NCBI GenBank assembly: GCA_023548195.1
Contig: JAJHZJ010000311.1
Coordinates: 5,107,919-5,171,918 of the forward strand
DNA from: Bettongia penicillata ogilbyi
Taxonomy: Eukaryota; Chordata; Mammalia; Diprotodontia; Potoroidae
Direction of reading: 5' to 3'
Length of the DNA: 64,000 nucleotides
In this document: positions 1 through 11,977 of the stretch, in pieces
How positions within the stretch are numbered: the first letter of the stretch is position 1
Layout of the letters: the number at the start of each line of letters is the position of its first letter
Made by a program: the position numbers and the translations under genes
Notes under the pieces: model-generated
Told to the model about the DNA's origin: nothing
Seen by the model: only the letters and a program-made list of their open reading frames with translations
The model's database searches: none

Positions 1-950
1 GGGGTGGCGGGTGGGCTCAGGCCCTGGAAGTGCTCAAAAAGGATTTTGAAAAGCAAGTTAGACAGGTGGAGGAAAAACTGGGAAGAGAAATGACAGAGAT
101 GCAAGAAAAGTATGAAAAACGGGTCAATACCTTGGTAAAGGAGACCCCAAAAAATGCTGAGGAAATTAACACCTTGAAAAATAGGCTCACTCAATTGGCA
201 AAGGAGGTTCAAAAAGCCAATGAGGAGAAGAATGCTTTCAAAAGCAGAATGAGCCAAATGGAAAAAGAGGCTCAAAAGCTCACTGAATTTAATAGTTCTC
301 TCAAAATTAGAATGGAACAGATGGAGTCCAATGACTTTATGAGAAACCAAGAAATCACCAAACAAAACGAAAAGAACGAAAAAATGGAAGAGAATGTGAA
401 ATATCTCATGGGAAAAACAACTGACCTGGAAAATAGATCCAGGAGAGACAATTTAAAAATTATGGGACTACCTGAAACTCATGATCAAAAAAAGAGCCTA
501 GACATCATCTTCCATGAAATTATCAAGGAAAACTGCCCTGACATTCTAGAACCAGAGGGCAAAATAAGTATTGAAAGAATCCATCGATCACCACCTGAAA
601 GAGATCCAAAAAGAGAAACTCTTAGGAACATTGTGGCCAAATTCCAGAACTCCCAGCTCAAGGTAAAAATCTTGCAAGCAGCTAGAAAGAAACAATTCCA
701 GTACTGTGGAAATACAATCAGGATAACCCAAGATCTAGCAGCTTCTACATTAAGGGATCGAAGGGTGTGGAATAGGATATTCCAGAAGGCAAAGGAACTA
801 GGACTCAAACCAAGAATCACCTACCCAGCTAAACTGAGTATAATACTTCAAGGGAAAATATGGTCTTTCAATGAAACAGAGGACTTTCAATCATTCTTAA
901 TGAAAAGACCAGAGCTGAAAAGAAAATTTGACTTTCAAACACAAGAATGA
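1..950 (+). CDS. L1/HAL1-type ORF1 protein, 5' end outside window
   Basis: Retrotransposon ORF1p, the RNA-binding chaperone of L1-type LINEs. The frame is open from base 3 to the TGA at 948-950, with no stop or frameshift over at least 306 codons. The GTG at 30 is only an in-frame valine; the true start lies left of the window. Residues ~1-130 (from base 30) are rich in K/E/Q with Leu/Ile/Met at heptad spacing, a long coiled coil. RSRRDNLKIMGLPE near residue 136 is the start of the RRM-like domain, and a basic C-terminal domain follows (RDRRVW, then KARELGLKPR-like KAKELGLKPR). An intact frame suggests a fairly young copy. It is a mobile-element gene, not a host gene. Confidence 0.9.
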   Translation, partial: GGGWAQALEVLKKDFEKQVRQVEEKLGREMTEMQEKYEKRVNTLVKETPKNAEEINTLKNRLTQLAKEVQKANEEKNAFKSRMSQMEKEAQKLTEFNSSLKIRMEQMESNDFMRNQEITKQNEKNEKMEENVKYLMGKTTDLENRSRRDNLKIMGLPETHDQKKSLDIIFHEIIKENCPDILEPEGKISIERIHRSPPERDPKRETLRNIVAKFQNSQLKVKILQAARKKQFQYCGNTIRITQDLAASTLRDRRVWNRIFQKAKELGLKPRITYPAKLSIILQGKIWSFNETEDFQSFLMKRPELKRKFDFQTQE

Positions 951-2010
951 GAAGAAGCATGAAAAAGTAAACAGCAAAGAGAAGTCTTAAGTGACTTACC
1001 AGAAGTGAACTGTTTACATTCATACAGGGAAAGACAATATTTCTAACTCTTAAAACTTTTCAGTATATAGGTAGTTGGTGGGACCACACATACACATGTA
1101 CACGCATGCACACACATACACACATGCACACACATACAGAGATAGAGAGCACAGATTGAACTGAATAGGATGGGACCATACCTTAAAAGAAATTAAGGTA
1201 AATGGTGAGAGAGAAATGTAGTGGAAGGAAAGAGGGGGAAATGGAAGAGGGTAACTATATGTCATTTAAGAGGCAGGTAGGAGTTTTTCTTAGTGGAGGG
1301 AAAAAGAGGAGAGCTGAGAAAAAAAAAAAAAACCAAGAAGTTTACCCTCATCACATTTGACTAAATGAAGGAATGAAATGCACACTCATTTTGGTATGAA
1401 AACCTATCTTACAGTATAAGAAAGTGGGGGAGAAGGAGATATTGCAAGGGGGGGATGATGGAAGGGAGGGCAAAGGGAGGGGGGAGCTATTTGAAGTCAA
1501 CACTTGGGGAGGGACAGGATCAAAAGACAGAAGAGAAACAATGAGGGGCAGGTTAGGAGGGATGGTAATCCAGTTAGTCTTACACAACATGACTATCAGG
1601 GAGGTCATTTGCAAAACTACACAGATATGGCCTATATTGAATTGCCTGCCATCCCAAAAGAAATGGGTGGGGAGGGAGGGATGGGGAGAATTTGGAACTC
1701 AAAGTTTTAGGAACAACTGTTTAGTATTGTTGTTGCAATTAGGAAAGAAGACATACAGTTAATGAGGAATAGAAAGTCATCTGGCTCTACAGGAGAAAAG
1801 AGAAGATGGAGACAAGAGAAGGGAGGGATGACAGAAGAGAGGGCAGATTGGAGATAGGGAAAATTAGATTGCTTGGGGTATTGGGGTGGGGGGAGGGGAT
1901 AAAAGGGGAGAAAATTTGGAACCCCAAAATTTGTGAAAATGAATGTAAAAAATTAAATAAATAAAATGTATTTATCTTCTCCAAAGGAAAAAAAAAAGAA
2001 TGACAAAGTT
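1..2010 (+). mobile_element. HAL1-like (half-LINE-1) element
   Basis: After the ORF1 stop at 950 there is no ORF2. About 1 kb of purine-rich, G-run-rich sequence follows, with a short CA-rich stretch at 1085-1140, and ends in an A-rich tail at about 1945-2000. ORF1 directly followed by a 3' tail is the structure of HAL1 elements known from opossum and other mammals. An alternative is an L1 with an internal ORF2 deletion. Confidence 0.6.
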
Positions 2011-2034
2011 ATATTTAAAATTTTTTTTTAAGGC

Positions 2035-2600
2035 AGTGGAGAAGGTCCATAGGGAGATGGAAGGGAGAGATCAATAGGGAGAGATTGAAGTAGACAGGGA
2101 GATAAGAAGAGATTGAAGATTCAGGAGAAGGGATTTAATGAAGTTGCCATCAGCAGGAGAAAAAGGGAGGAGATGAGATCATGCATACATGTAGCAAAGC
2201 TGGCCTTGGCAAGGGGAAGAGCCAGTTTATTGTCAGGGAACTGGGAAGGGAGGAGAAAATTGGCGATGATGTAAAATGAGGTGAAGAGAAGGGGAGAAGA
2301 GGCAGGCAGGTTATGTCAAATGGCCTCAATTTTCTCAGTAAAGAAGAGCAATCCCCAGCTGAGAAAAAGAAGGGCAGAGGACATGTGGGAGGTTTGAGGA
2401 GAAAAGAGTTAGATTTGGAAAAGCTTTTGTGGGGAGATAGGGAATCAATCTGGGAAGAATAAAAGGAATGGTAAATTATCCAACATATAGTATGAAAAAA
2501 GAAACAATGTAAAGCAGGAAAGGTAAAGAAGTGCCTGATTGTGGAGGGTCTTGAATGCCAGCTAACAACTTTAAACTTTACTTGGTAGGCAAAAGGTAAC
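2035..2600 (-). repeat. Old L2-type LINE fragment
   Basis: This purine-rich stretch is the reverse complement of the pyrimidine-rich L2 ORF2 region seen in the plus-strand copies at 3.0 kb and 23.6 kb. It ends in a block (2538-2610: gagggtcttgaatgccagc and following) also typical of reversed L2 copies. Strongly decayed. Confidence 0.5.
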
Positions 2601-2628
2601 CACTGAAGGGTTCTTTACTTCATAAATT

Positions 2629-2826
2629 ATTGCTGTTCAGTCCATTTTTCAGCTGTGTCCAACTCTTTGTGACCCCATTTGGGGTTCTCTTGCAAAGATA
2701 TTGCAGTGGTTTGCCATTTCCTTCTTACAGATGAGGAACTGTGGCAAACAGGGTTAAGTGACTTGCCCAGGGTCACACAGCTAGTAAGTGTCTGAGGCCA
2801 TTTGAACTCAGTTCTTCCTGACCTCA
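2629..2826 (-). repeat. Marsupial tRNA-like SINE
   Basis: Read on the minus strand, this has the CORE-like block (gggcaagtcacttaaccctg), the cctcatctgtaagaagg region and the tail ending in ...tggactgaacagcaa. The tRNA-like head is cut short at the right. Six more copies occur in the window. Confidence 0.85.
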
Positions 2827-3009
2827 TCAATGATCTTGCTCTGCTGAACCTTAGCCTTGGATTACTCCAACCAATTGGGAGTAATTCCTACTCATATGGT
2901 ACTGAATGAAACTACAGAAAGCCATGAAACCATGCTGACTAGGTCCACTACAAATTTGTTACGTAATTTAAACTAGGCCCTCCCTGATTGACTCACTGTT
3001 TCACTAAGG

Positions 3010-3596
3010 ACAGTGGTTTTTCTAAACTTTTTTCATCCCTCTTCAAATTTTTCATGGTTTCCCTTCCTCACACCCTTTTACCTGAGAATCTTGCCTCATA
3101 CTTAACTAAGGCTATTTGCTAAGAGCTCCTCATCTCACATCACTCACATGCCTTTTGTGACTGTGGTCCTTTCCCCCATCTCATGTGGAGGGTTGGCTCT
3201 TCTTGCCAATGCAAACCTTTCTATATACACAAATAATCCCAAACCATCTTCTCTAGCAGATTTTTCTCACTATCATCCAACTCTCTCCCTTATCTTCAAT
3301 TACTCTCTGTCTACTGGTAGCTTCCCTACTGCCTACAAACATGCCCATATTTCCCCCATCCTCAAAAAACCCTTATTTGATCCATCCATCCTGGTTAGTG
3401 TCATTCGATATCTCTCTTCCCTTTTGTGCCTAAACTCCATGAGAAGGCTGAGCCTATAATGAATGCCTCTTCTTTCTTTCTTCTCACTCTATTCTTAACT
3501 CTGACTACATTCTCACCTCCAAACTCATAATTCAAATGAAACTGCTCTTTTCAAAATTATTAATGATCTCTTATTGGCCTTTTTCTCAGCCCGTAT
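3010..3596 (+). mobile_element. L2 LINE, 5' part of ORF2 remnant (split by L1)
   Basis: Frame 3148-3459 translates to STGSFPTAYKHAHISPILKKP, typical of the L2/CR1-clade reverse transcriptase (finger region before the first catalytic motif). Stops and frameshifts are many. The element is cut at 3596-3611 by an L1 insertion and resumes at 4402. Confidence 0.8.
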
Positions 3597-4401
3597 CCTT
3601 CTTGACCTTTTTTTAAAATTTTATTTATTTTCAGTGTTCTACAATCACTTTCATATAACTTAGACTTTTTTCCCCTCCCTCCTCCTCTTTCCCCTCTTTT
3701 TCCCCGCTCTCTCCCCAAGAAAGCATACAATTTTATATAGGTTCTACACATACATTCCTATTAAGTATATTTTCATCTTAGTCATATTGCATGGAAGAAT
3801 TAAAATGGATGGGAGAAATCATAAAACAAACTAAAATATAACACAAAAGAAAATGATTTGCTACAATCTGCGATTGAATTCTATAGTTCTTTCCCTGGAT
3901 GTGGAAGGCATTTTGCTTTAAAAGACCATTGGGAATTTTTTTAAGTCCTTGCAATTGCAATGAAATTCTAAGTCTACCAGAAAAAAAATTCTTGCACACT
4001 GTGGTTGTTGCTGCGTACAAAATTTTCCTGGTTCTGCTCCTTTTGCTCAGCATCAGATCATATAAGTCTTTCCAGGCCTCTCTGAAGTCTTCCTATTCAT
4101 CATTTCTTATAGCACAATAATACTCCATTACATTCATATACCATAATTTATTCAGCCATTCCCCAATTGATGGATATCCCCTTGATTTTCAATTTTTGGC
4201 CACCACAAAGAGAGCTGCTATAAATATTTTTGTACATGTGGGACCCTTTCCTATTTTTATGATCTCTTGGGGAATGCAGTCCTAGAAGTGGTATTGCTGG
4301 GTCAAAGGGTGTACATTTTTGTAGCCCTTTGGGCATAGTTCCAAATTGGCCTCCAGAATGGTTGGATCAGCTCAAAGCTCCACCAGCCTTCTTGACCTTT
4401 T
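3597..4401 (-). mobile_element. L1 3' end inserted in L2, with 15-bp target duplication
   Basis: A 5'-truncated L1 on the minus strand (about 3612-4386). It keeps the C-terminal ORF2 (4148-4336, PLLGLHSPRDHKNRKG..., ISINWGMAE) and the 3' UTR, with a T/A-rich tail next to 3611. The 15-bp target site duplication ccttcttgacctttt is at 3597-3611 and 4387-4401. L2 sequence continues on both sides, so this L1 came later than the L2. Confidence 0.9.
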
Positions 4402-5590
4402 AACAGGCTTTGACACTCCTCTCTGATAATTTCTTCTCTCTAGTTTTGTTTTGTTTTTTTTTAACACTGCTTTACATTGGCTTTCCTCCTATTTATTTGT
4501 TCACCCCTCAGTTTCCTTTGCTAGCTTCTTCATCCAGGTCACACCCACTAACAATGGGTGTCCTCCAGTACTCTGACCCTAGCCCTCTTCTCTTCTCCCT
4601 CTTGGGAGATCTTGGTGATCTCATTAGCTCACATAGATTCAATTATCAACTCTATATTGGTGATTCTCAAATATTATTTCAGCTTATTCCATCTCCTAAC
4701 CTCCAGATTCCCATCTCCAATTATGTCCCACAGATATCGTAAACTCAACATGTCTAAAGTTGAACTCATTCTCTTTCCCCCTAAGCGTTCCCCTCTTCCT
4801 ACCTTTCCACTGCTGTTGAAGGGACCACCACCCTCCCCAGTATCCCAGGCTCACAATCTAGGTGCCATCCTTGACTCTCATTTTCTCTCAAATGTCAATT
4901 CTTGTTGATTTTACTTTCATAGCATCTTTTGCATACAGCCCCTTCTTTCCCCTGACACTCCTACCCTCTGGTGTAGGAGCCATTTCCTTCATGCCTGGAC
5001 TATTGAAATAGCCTGTGGTTGGTTTGCCTGCCACAAAGCTCTCCTTGGGTGCCAGAGTGATCGTTCTACAGTGCAGGTCTGACCATGGCACCCCCACTCA
5101 GTCAACTCCAGTGGCTCCCTCTGAACTCCAAGATTCTCTTTTTGGTGTTCTGAGTCCTTCCTAATGAGGACCCCTCCTCAGTGACAGTCTTTTTACACCT
5201 TACTTACTTTTCCACCTAATACTCTTTAATCTAGTGACCTTGGTCTTCCTACTGTTCCTCAGATAAGACACTCCATATTCCTATTCTGGGTATTTTGCTG
5301 GCTGCTGTTGCTCATGCCTGAAATCCTTCCTCCTCAACTCTGTCTCTTGGACTCTCTGGCTTCTTACAAGACCCAATTAAAGGCTCATCTTTTCTGTGAA
5401 GCTTTTCCAGACCTCCCTTAATGCTAGTGTCTTTCTTCTTTTGATAATTTCCAGTATATTCTGTAAATATCTTATTTCTGTGCAGTTGTATATCTTGTAT
5501 ATAGTTTATTAGACTGTAAGCTTTTTTTTTTTGTATTCTTGGTGCCAGTACCTGGCACATGACAGGTGCTTAATAAAGGCTTCTAAACTG
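4402..5590 (+). mobile_element. L2 LINE, 3' part (continues from 3596)
   Basis: ORF2 remnant with the RT motif area (4558-4908; LNMSKVELILFPPK, QAHNLGAILDSHFLS are standard L2 wording), then the C-terminal region and the classic L2 3' end ...acctggcacatgacaggtgcttaataaa at 5545-5577. Frameshifted and not functional. Confidence 0.8.
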
Positions 5591-5599
5591 TCTCCTCTC

Positions 5600-5805
5600 A
5601 AAAGCCTCACAGCACATTGCTTTGACTTTTCATTTATATGTATTACTATCTCCTTTCAATCACAGCTATCTGTCTATTGTCCCTGCTTCAGATTATAAAT
5701 TTCACTGGAGCAGAATATGTGTCACATTTATTCTTGCATTCCTGGTCCCTGCAGTCCCTTGCACAGAGCAGATTCTTAATAACAAACAGCTAAATTGAAT
5801 CGAGT
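5600..5805 (+). repeat. L2 3'-end-like fragment
   Basis: Pyrimidine-rich sequence ending ...ttgcacagagcagattcttaataacaa..., the shape of a decayed L2 3' terminus, directly after the previous L2 end. Confidence 0.45.
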
Positions 5806-6985
5806 TATTGTCAATAAGCTCTGGATCCCCACTGTGCCGCTGTACTTCAGATTTCATTTCTTTCACTAAGCTCTGTAGGTTGGCAGCTTTCTGCCAGGTC
5901 TCAGAGAGGGGAACTGGAATTCTGTCAGGGCCATTTTTGTGAACTGGGAGGACCTGGATGCTGTTGGGTGTGGTTCCAGGAGCATGAACTCGGCTGAGGA
6001 ATGGAGAAGGGCTGGCAGGAGGCCTACAGGACGTTAGGCTACCTGGGGAGAGGATTCTGGACTCAGTTTTCTGACAACAGACAATCTGTTCTCTTTTTCC
6101 TGTCCAGTTTCCCCCCTGCTGGTTTTCATTTCAGCTTCCCTGAGTTCTTTGATAACTCCACCTCTTTCATCAAAATTTTCAACTCACAAAAGAAACCAAA
6201 ACTCCTGGTTCTACTCCTCCTTTCTCTAAAACCACTTTTTAGTGAAGTTTATAGAAAGTCAAGAAGATACAATTTCTTAAGCACCTCTTTTTCTAACCCT
6301 CTGGGACTAAATACATACTAAAAAGGCTATCTTATCTTCAAATCACCTTTATCAAGATCATCCCACAAAAGATAGCCTCCGACCTGGGATTTAAAAACAA
6401 CCTTTGTGGAATGGGAAAGCAACCTTCTCTAGAAATACCCACACTCAGACAAAAAAAAAAAGTTATACTTGGGAAAGCAAGTATTTTTATGTGAGTTTAA
6501 AAAAATGGACTTTAAAAACATTTTCTTTTTTTTTGAAATGTCTGTTCCAGATTTTCATTCTTCCTTTTCCTACCTTTCCTTCTTTAGGTTCCTCTTCTAT
6601 CTTTTTTTCCCTGTTTCCCTACAGTTTCTCTTTATCTCTTTCTGGATCATTTCCCATTTTTTTCTTTCATTTGTTTCCAAATTCTTATTGACTTGCTCCT
6701 TTCTCACTCCCCTGGAATAATTGTCTATTTCACTGTTCAGGTAGGAGACATTATGAATCCCTATAGAGTTTATAGTTTACTAAGTCATCAGGAGAGTTGA
6801 TAATCTCAGGATCTGGAGATGGTGTTTTTGGTAAGAGGCAGATGTCTAATCAAACTCACCTCTTAGTAGCCCACTGATCTCTTTAGTTTCCCTCCCATTA
6901 TTGCTTGTTATGCTGGCTTATTCAATTATTACAATGATTCAGATTCACTGCCTTCTTAAAAAAAACAAATTGTTGATGTTTTTTG
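5806..6985. other. Intergenic, nothing recognised
   Basis: No exon, RNA gene or clear repeat was recognised. It holds AT-rich text, a run of A at 6451-6461 and a pyrimidine-rich stretch at 6540-6720. Open frames there (for example 6001-6321 and 6404-6691) are low-complexity Phe/Ser/Leu frames without domain features. Confidence 0.4.
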
Positions 6986-6989
6986 TTTT

Positions 6990-9900
6990 TTATATCACCA
7001 TAATATCCCAAGTATTTTCTCTCTTCCTTCTTGAAGGCCAACCCATATGATATGTAGTAGGGGTATTTTTAGACAGGAAAAAAAAAATCAGCATAATACT
7101 GCTACATTGAGAAAGTCCAAGAACATGTACAACAAATAATACTTGTGGACTTTCTAACTCCACCAAAGCATGGGTTGCGGGGAGAGGTGTCTTCTTAAAT
7201 CTCTTCATTTGAGTCCCCTTTGATCTTTATAATTGTTACATTTACTTTTGATTTATTGGTGTCTTTCTTTCCATTGACATTGTTGTGGTCACTGTGTATA
7301 TTGTTTTCTTGGATCTGCTAACTTCATTCTGTATCAGTTCATGTAGATCTTTCCATGCTTTTCTGTATTCATTATACACATTTTTTTTTATGGTTCAATA
7401 GTATTCATTACATTTATGTACCACAATTTTGTTTAGTCATTTCCCAATCAGTGGGTGTCTGTTTTGTTTCTAGCCCTTAGCTTGCATAAAAAGTGAGACA
7501 AAATATAAATATTTTGGAGTATATGAGGACTTTTTCTTGTTAATGGCTTCCTTGGAGTATACGTCCAGTAATAGAGTCTCTGGTTCAAAGGGTATGGACA
7601 TTTTAGTAACTTTATTTTACATAATTTCAAATTGCTTTCCAAAATAGTTGTGCCATTTTACAGTTCCACCAACAACCTATTAATGTTCTTATTTCCCCAC
7701 ACTGATTGTTGACATTTTTGGTCATTTCTGCCAATTTGCTGCGTATGAGGTGAGTTTCTCCAATTATTAGTGATTTGGAGGAATTTTTGTGACTATTTTG
7801 CAGTTCTGTTAAAAATTGTCTGTTTACAGACTTTGTCCAGTATCTACTGAGGAATAGCTATTAGTCATATGTGTGCACATACACATGTATGTATACAAAC
7901 ATACACATATACACACATAGTTTATATAACTTGGATACTAAACCCTTATAAGAGAAATTTGATACAAAGATTTCCCCCATTTTGCTACTTCTCTTCTTAT
8001 ATGAGATGCATTAATGTTGTCTGTGCAGAAGCTTTTCAGTTTCTGCAATCACTTCTATCTTTTATTTGGTTAAAAATATATCTCTTACCCATAGCTGTGA
8101 CAGATATATGATCTTTCTTTTTTTATAGTGTGATATATATGATCATATATCCATTTAGAATGCATTATGGAGCATGGTATAAGATGTTGGTATAAGCCTA
8201 ATTTTTGCCAGATTGCTTTCCAGTTTTCCCAGATAATTCATGTTTTCCACTTTGTCAAACACTGAGTTATTGAGTTCTATTGTTTTTGAATCTCTCGAGT
8301 CTGTTTCATTAATCTATTTTTTAACTAATACTATATGGTTTTGATGACTACTGCTTTATAATACAGTTTGGGGTCTAAAAGGCTATTTCCCCTTTGTCCT
8401 TACTTCTTTTTATCATTACCTTTGATATTTTAGATTTTTTTGTGTTTCAAATGAATTTTGTTATTTTGTCAACCTCCATAGTATACTCTTGGTAATTTGA
8501 AGGAAATAGCATTAAAAATGTAAAATAATTTTGGTAATATGGTGATTTTTATTATATTGGTATGGCCCTGTCATGAGCACTGAATATTCCTCCAACTATT
8601 TAGATAGCTTTTAAAGAATGTTTAAGGAGGGCTTTTTAACTGAATCTATTTAAGTCTTTTATGTGCTAATCCTCGGATATTTTATATGTTTTGTAATTAT
8701 TTGTATTTTCCTTTTTATTATTGTTTCTTGAGATTTGTTGCTATTATTATGTAAAGAGCTATTGATTTTTGAGAATTATTTTTGTAGCCTGAAATTTTGC
8801 TAAAGCTATTGTCTCAATGAGTGTCATTGCTGATTTACTGCGGGCTTCTAAGTAAACTGTCATATCATCAGTAAACAGGGATTGTTTTATTTCCCCTTCA
8901 CTTATTTCTTTAATTTCTTTCTCTCGTCTTACTGATATTGCTAACATTTCTCATATCATATCAAATAATTGTGGGGAGAATGAGCATTCTGCCTTTGTTC
9001 CTGTGTTTACTGGAAAAGGTTCTAGTGTATCTCACTGCACATGAAACTTGCTTTGGGTCTGAGATAAATGCTTTTTATGATATTTTAAAAAAATGTTTCT
9101 CTTTGCTTATACTTTTGTAGGGTTTTTAATGTACTTTGTCAAAGGCTTTTTGGGATGTTTGGGGTTTCAATATAATTATGTTGATTATATTCCTAATGCT
9201 GAACTATTTTTGCATCCTCAGTATAAATCCTATTTGATCAGTCGCTGTAATCTGTTTGATAGGATTTTGTTTAAATTTTTTCAAGATACATTGGCCTATA
9301 GTTTTCTATGTTTTCTCTTTCCCTGATTTAGGTATTAGGACATATAATTGTGCCTAATATTTTCAGATTATTATCTTTATTTCTTTGTTTTCCTGCGATT
9401 TACCTTGTTCATTTACTATTTTCTTGATTTGATTTTCTGCTATCTTCTTTTTAATCAGATCAGCTAAGGATTTATCAATTTTATTAGTCTTTTTTAAGAA
9501 AGCTTTTAGTTTTACTTATCATTTCCATGTTTCTTTTTTTCATTTTATCTATTTCCCCTCTAATTTTCAATATCCTTTTTTGGTGCTTATTTACATTTAT
9601 TTGTAGATTCTCTAATTTTTAAAAGTGCACATTCAGCTTATTAATCTTCTTTTTAAAATGTGTGATTGTAAGGATATAATTTTTCCCTAAGGACTTTTTA
9701 GCTGCACCTCAGAAATTTAGATATGTTGTTTCATCATTATAATTTTCTTTTACAAAATTATTGTTTCTATGATTTTTTTTTAGTCCACTCATTACTTAAG
9801 ATTTCATTGTTAGGTCTCCATTTGGGTCTGTATCTTGTGGTTGTGGCTCTTGAACCAATTTCTATTCTTATTGCATTATGGTCTGTAAAGGACGTACTGG

Positions 9901-10005
9901 TTATTTCTGCCCTTTTATATTTGTTTGTACTATCTCTGTGCCCTATTACATGGTCAGTTTTTTTGTAAAAATTCCACGTGATGCAGAGAAAAGATGTATA
10001 TTCTT
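6990..10005 (-). mobile_element. Old L1, 3' UTR and much of ORF2
   Basis: On the minus strand, broken ORF2 fragments can be followed from about 10000 down to 7450. They include an endonuclease-like part (9767-10096: ...NGVAKNQTELKQLNNNHKEYTSFLCITWNFYKKTDHVIGH...), an RT-like part (8759-8947: EIKQSLFTDDMTVYLE, the catalytic DD box read as DDM) and C-terminal pieces to 7448. The likely 3' UTR lies at 6990-7250. Many stops and frameshifts. Confidence 0.75.
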
Positions 10006-10007
10006 TG

Positions 10008-10258
10008 TGGTTGTTGTTCAGCTGTTTCAGTTCTGTCTGATTCTTTGCGACTCCATTTGAGATTTTCTTGGTAAAGATACTGGAATGGTTTGCCATTCCC
10101 TTCTCTATTTTACAGATGAAGAAACTGAGGCAAACAGGGTTAAGTGACTTGCCCAGGATTACACAGCTAGGAAGTATCTGAGGCCAGATTTGAACTCAGG
10201 AAGAGCAATCTTAGTGACTCTAGGCCTGGCACTCTCCACCGTGCTACCTAGTTACCCA
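10008..10258 (-). repeat. Marsupial tRNA-like SINE
   Basis: Near full-length copy on the minus strand. The tail (ttgttgttcagctgtttcag) is at the left, the CORE-like block in the middle, and the tRNA-like head with ttgaactcagg (reverse of the B-box area) and the ggtaactaggtagcac start at the right. Confidence 0.9.
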
Positions 10259-10259
10259 C

Positions 10260-11520
10260 AATTCAAGCGTCTGTATCTCCATTTTATAGATGAAGAGAAG
10301 GCAATTCACACATAGTTCACTAATGTAGGTCTCTGCCCAGCTGACTTTTAGGTGGTCACAAACAACCCCAGCTGGATGCTGTGTCCTTCCTTCAAGCTTG
10401 GTGGAGTGCTTCGTAGTTCTACCTACATGGTGTCCTTTCTGGTGACCTGTCTCACTCCCTCTGTTCCTTAGTTCTTTGGCCTGGCACAGTTGTTCAGAGC
10501 CTACTTTCTCCAGCACCGGCAGTTCTAAGGTATGGGCAGTTTAGAGCTTTGTAGCATTGGGTTATAGAGCTTCTGGGTTATAGATCCTGGCAGACTTTTG
10601 TTCTTTAAGGGCTGTGGCCAGTGTCGTGCCTCTATGTCTGCTCGTGTGGCCTTACTATAGGTAGTGTAGGAGGTTGGGAAGGAGTGCTGAGTAAGTTCAG
10701 GGTCATTAAGTATTAATTTATGGCTTTTTTTAACCTTCTTTTGGATTCTTGGTGTCCTAGACTATGGAAACAGTTAAAGTTGTTTTATTATTGGTTCCTG
10801 TTTTGAAGAAGTTTGAGAAATCATGGGGATTCAGGAAAATGTCCAGGTGCCTCTCTTGTTATTCTGGTGACCTGGATGTTTACTTATTTCCTTCTAAATA
10901 CATACGCACCTTTTTTGATTCCCATCCTTCCTCAAAACTCCTTTTGTAAAGCTTTTTCAACTATGGTTGTAATTGGCATGGAACAATTATACCAGAGTGC
11001 CAACATGGGTGTAGGGTCAAAGGACTCCTTACAATAATACTGGACTTCTCCTTGAGGCCCTCTGTTGATCTGTACCATATTACACAAGTGCTCACTTGTG
11101 CCCCACTCCCAAGTCCATTTTCCCATCCCAACTCCCAAAGGGATATTGTTTGGAATATGAGGGGTGCAAGTCACCTTCTTTTCTAGTGTAATTTTACCTA
11201 TATATACCCTCATTCCAATTCCAGTTGAATTCCCCCAAATGCCAGTATTCCTACTTAAAAGTCCTGTTTACATCTGTAACCATCTTATAGTCTTAGAAGA
11301 GGGAAGATGATACCCATGTGGCTAAAATGTTACTTATTATTAACCTCTTCTTTAAGATTGTGGTATTTATCTATTTGAGAGTATAAAACTAAATGAATGG
11401 GAAACATTCTGCTTTTATGCTTCATATATAAGTGAGGAAAACTTGGCTAGAAAATAGTTCAAGTGAAGAATTAGGGCTTTTAGTAGATTGCAAGCTCAAA
11501 ATAAGGCAGTTAAAGCTAAT
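10260..11520. other. Intergenic, nothing recognised
   Basis: I see no exon-like frames, RNA genes or confidently classed repeats here. Short open frames (10764-10949, 10932-11213) carry no recognisable domain. Confidence 0.35.
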
Positions 11521-11524
11521 ATGG

Positions 11525-11695
11525 CCTTAGACTATAGAATGGGAAAAGTGCCACATCTAGAATTAGGAGATGTGGGTTTGGCACTTACTGTATGACATTA
11601 GGCAAGTCACTTACCCTTTCTGGATCTCAGTTTCCTCATCTGTAAAATGAGTGGGTTGGACTAGGGAACTCCCAATAGCCCTTCTAACTCAGTTG
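11525..11695 (+). repeat. MIR SINE
   Basis: MIR core: ...gacattaggcaagtcacttaccctttctggatctcagtttcctcatctgtaaaatgagtgggttggac..., spanning about 170 bases. Confidence 0.85.
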
Positions 11696-11744
11696 GAGCA
11701 GCCTTCATGTGAAATCCTGGATCTCCACTATCTGCCAGTGCTCC

Positions 11745-11930
11745 CTTCCTCCTGCAGCTACTGTGTTTCATTCTGCATGTACTTACATAGATAGGAACAT
11801 GTTGTGTTCCCTCATGGGAATGTGGGCTCCTTGAGGGCAGACACTTTCACTTTTATTTTTGCATACCAAATGCTTGCTATTCTTTGGCAGAAATAAGTAT
11901 TTAATAAATATTTATTAGTTGATTATATCT
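11745..11930 (+). repeat. L2 3' end
   Basis: Standard L2 terminus: tgggctccttgagggcagac at 11823-11842, then agtatttaataaatatttatt at 11895-11915. Confidence 0.75.
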
Positions 11931-11934
11931 TATT

Positions 11935-11977
11935 ACTTCATGAAAAAGGACTAGAAACTCTATGTAGGAAGATTATT
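11935..11977 (+). repeat. L3/CR1-type LINE fragment, left of L1
   Basis: Short piece in the same orientation and order as the L3-like sequence that resumes at 14210. The L1 described next split it. Confidence 0.45.

Noticed and set aside
1085..1140. CA-rich stretch as a functional element
   Set aside because: A short simple repeat within the 3' part of the HAL1-like element; no other structure is seen.
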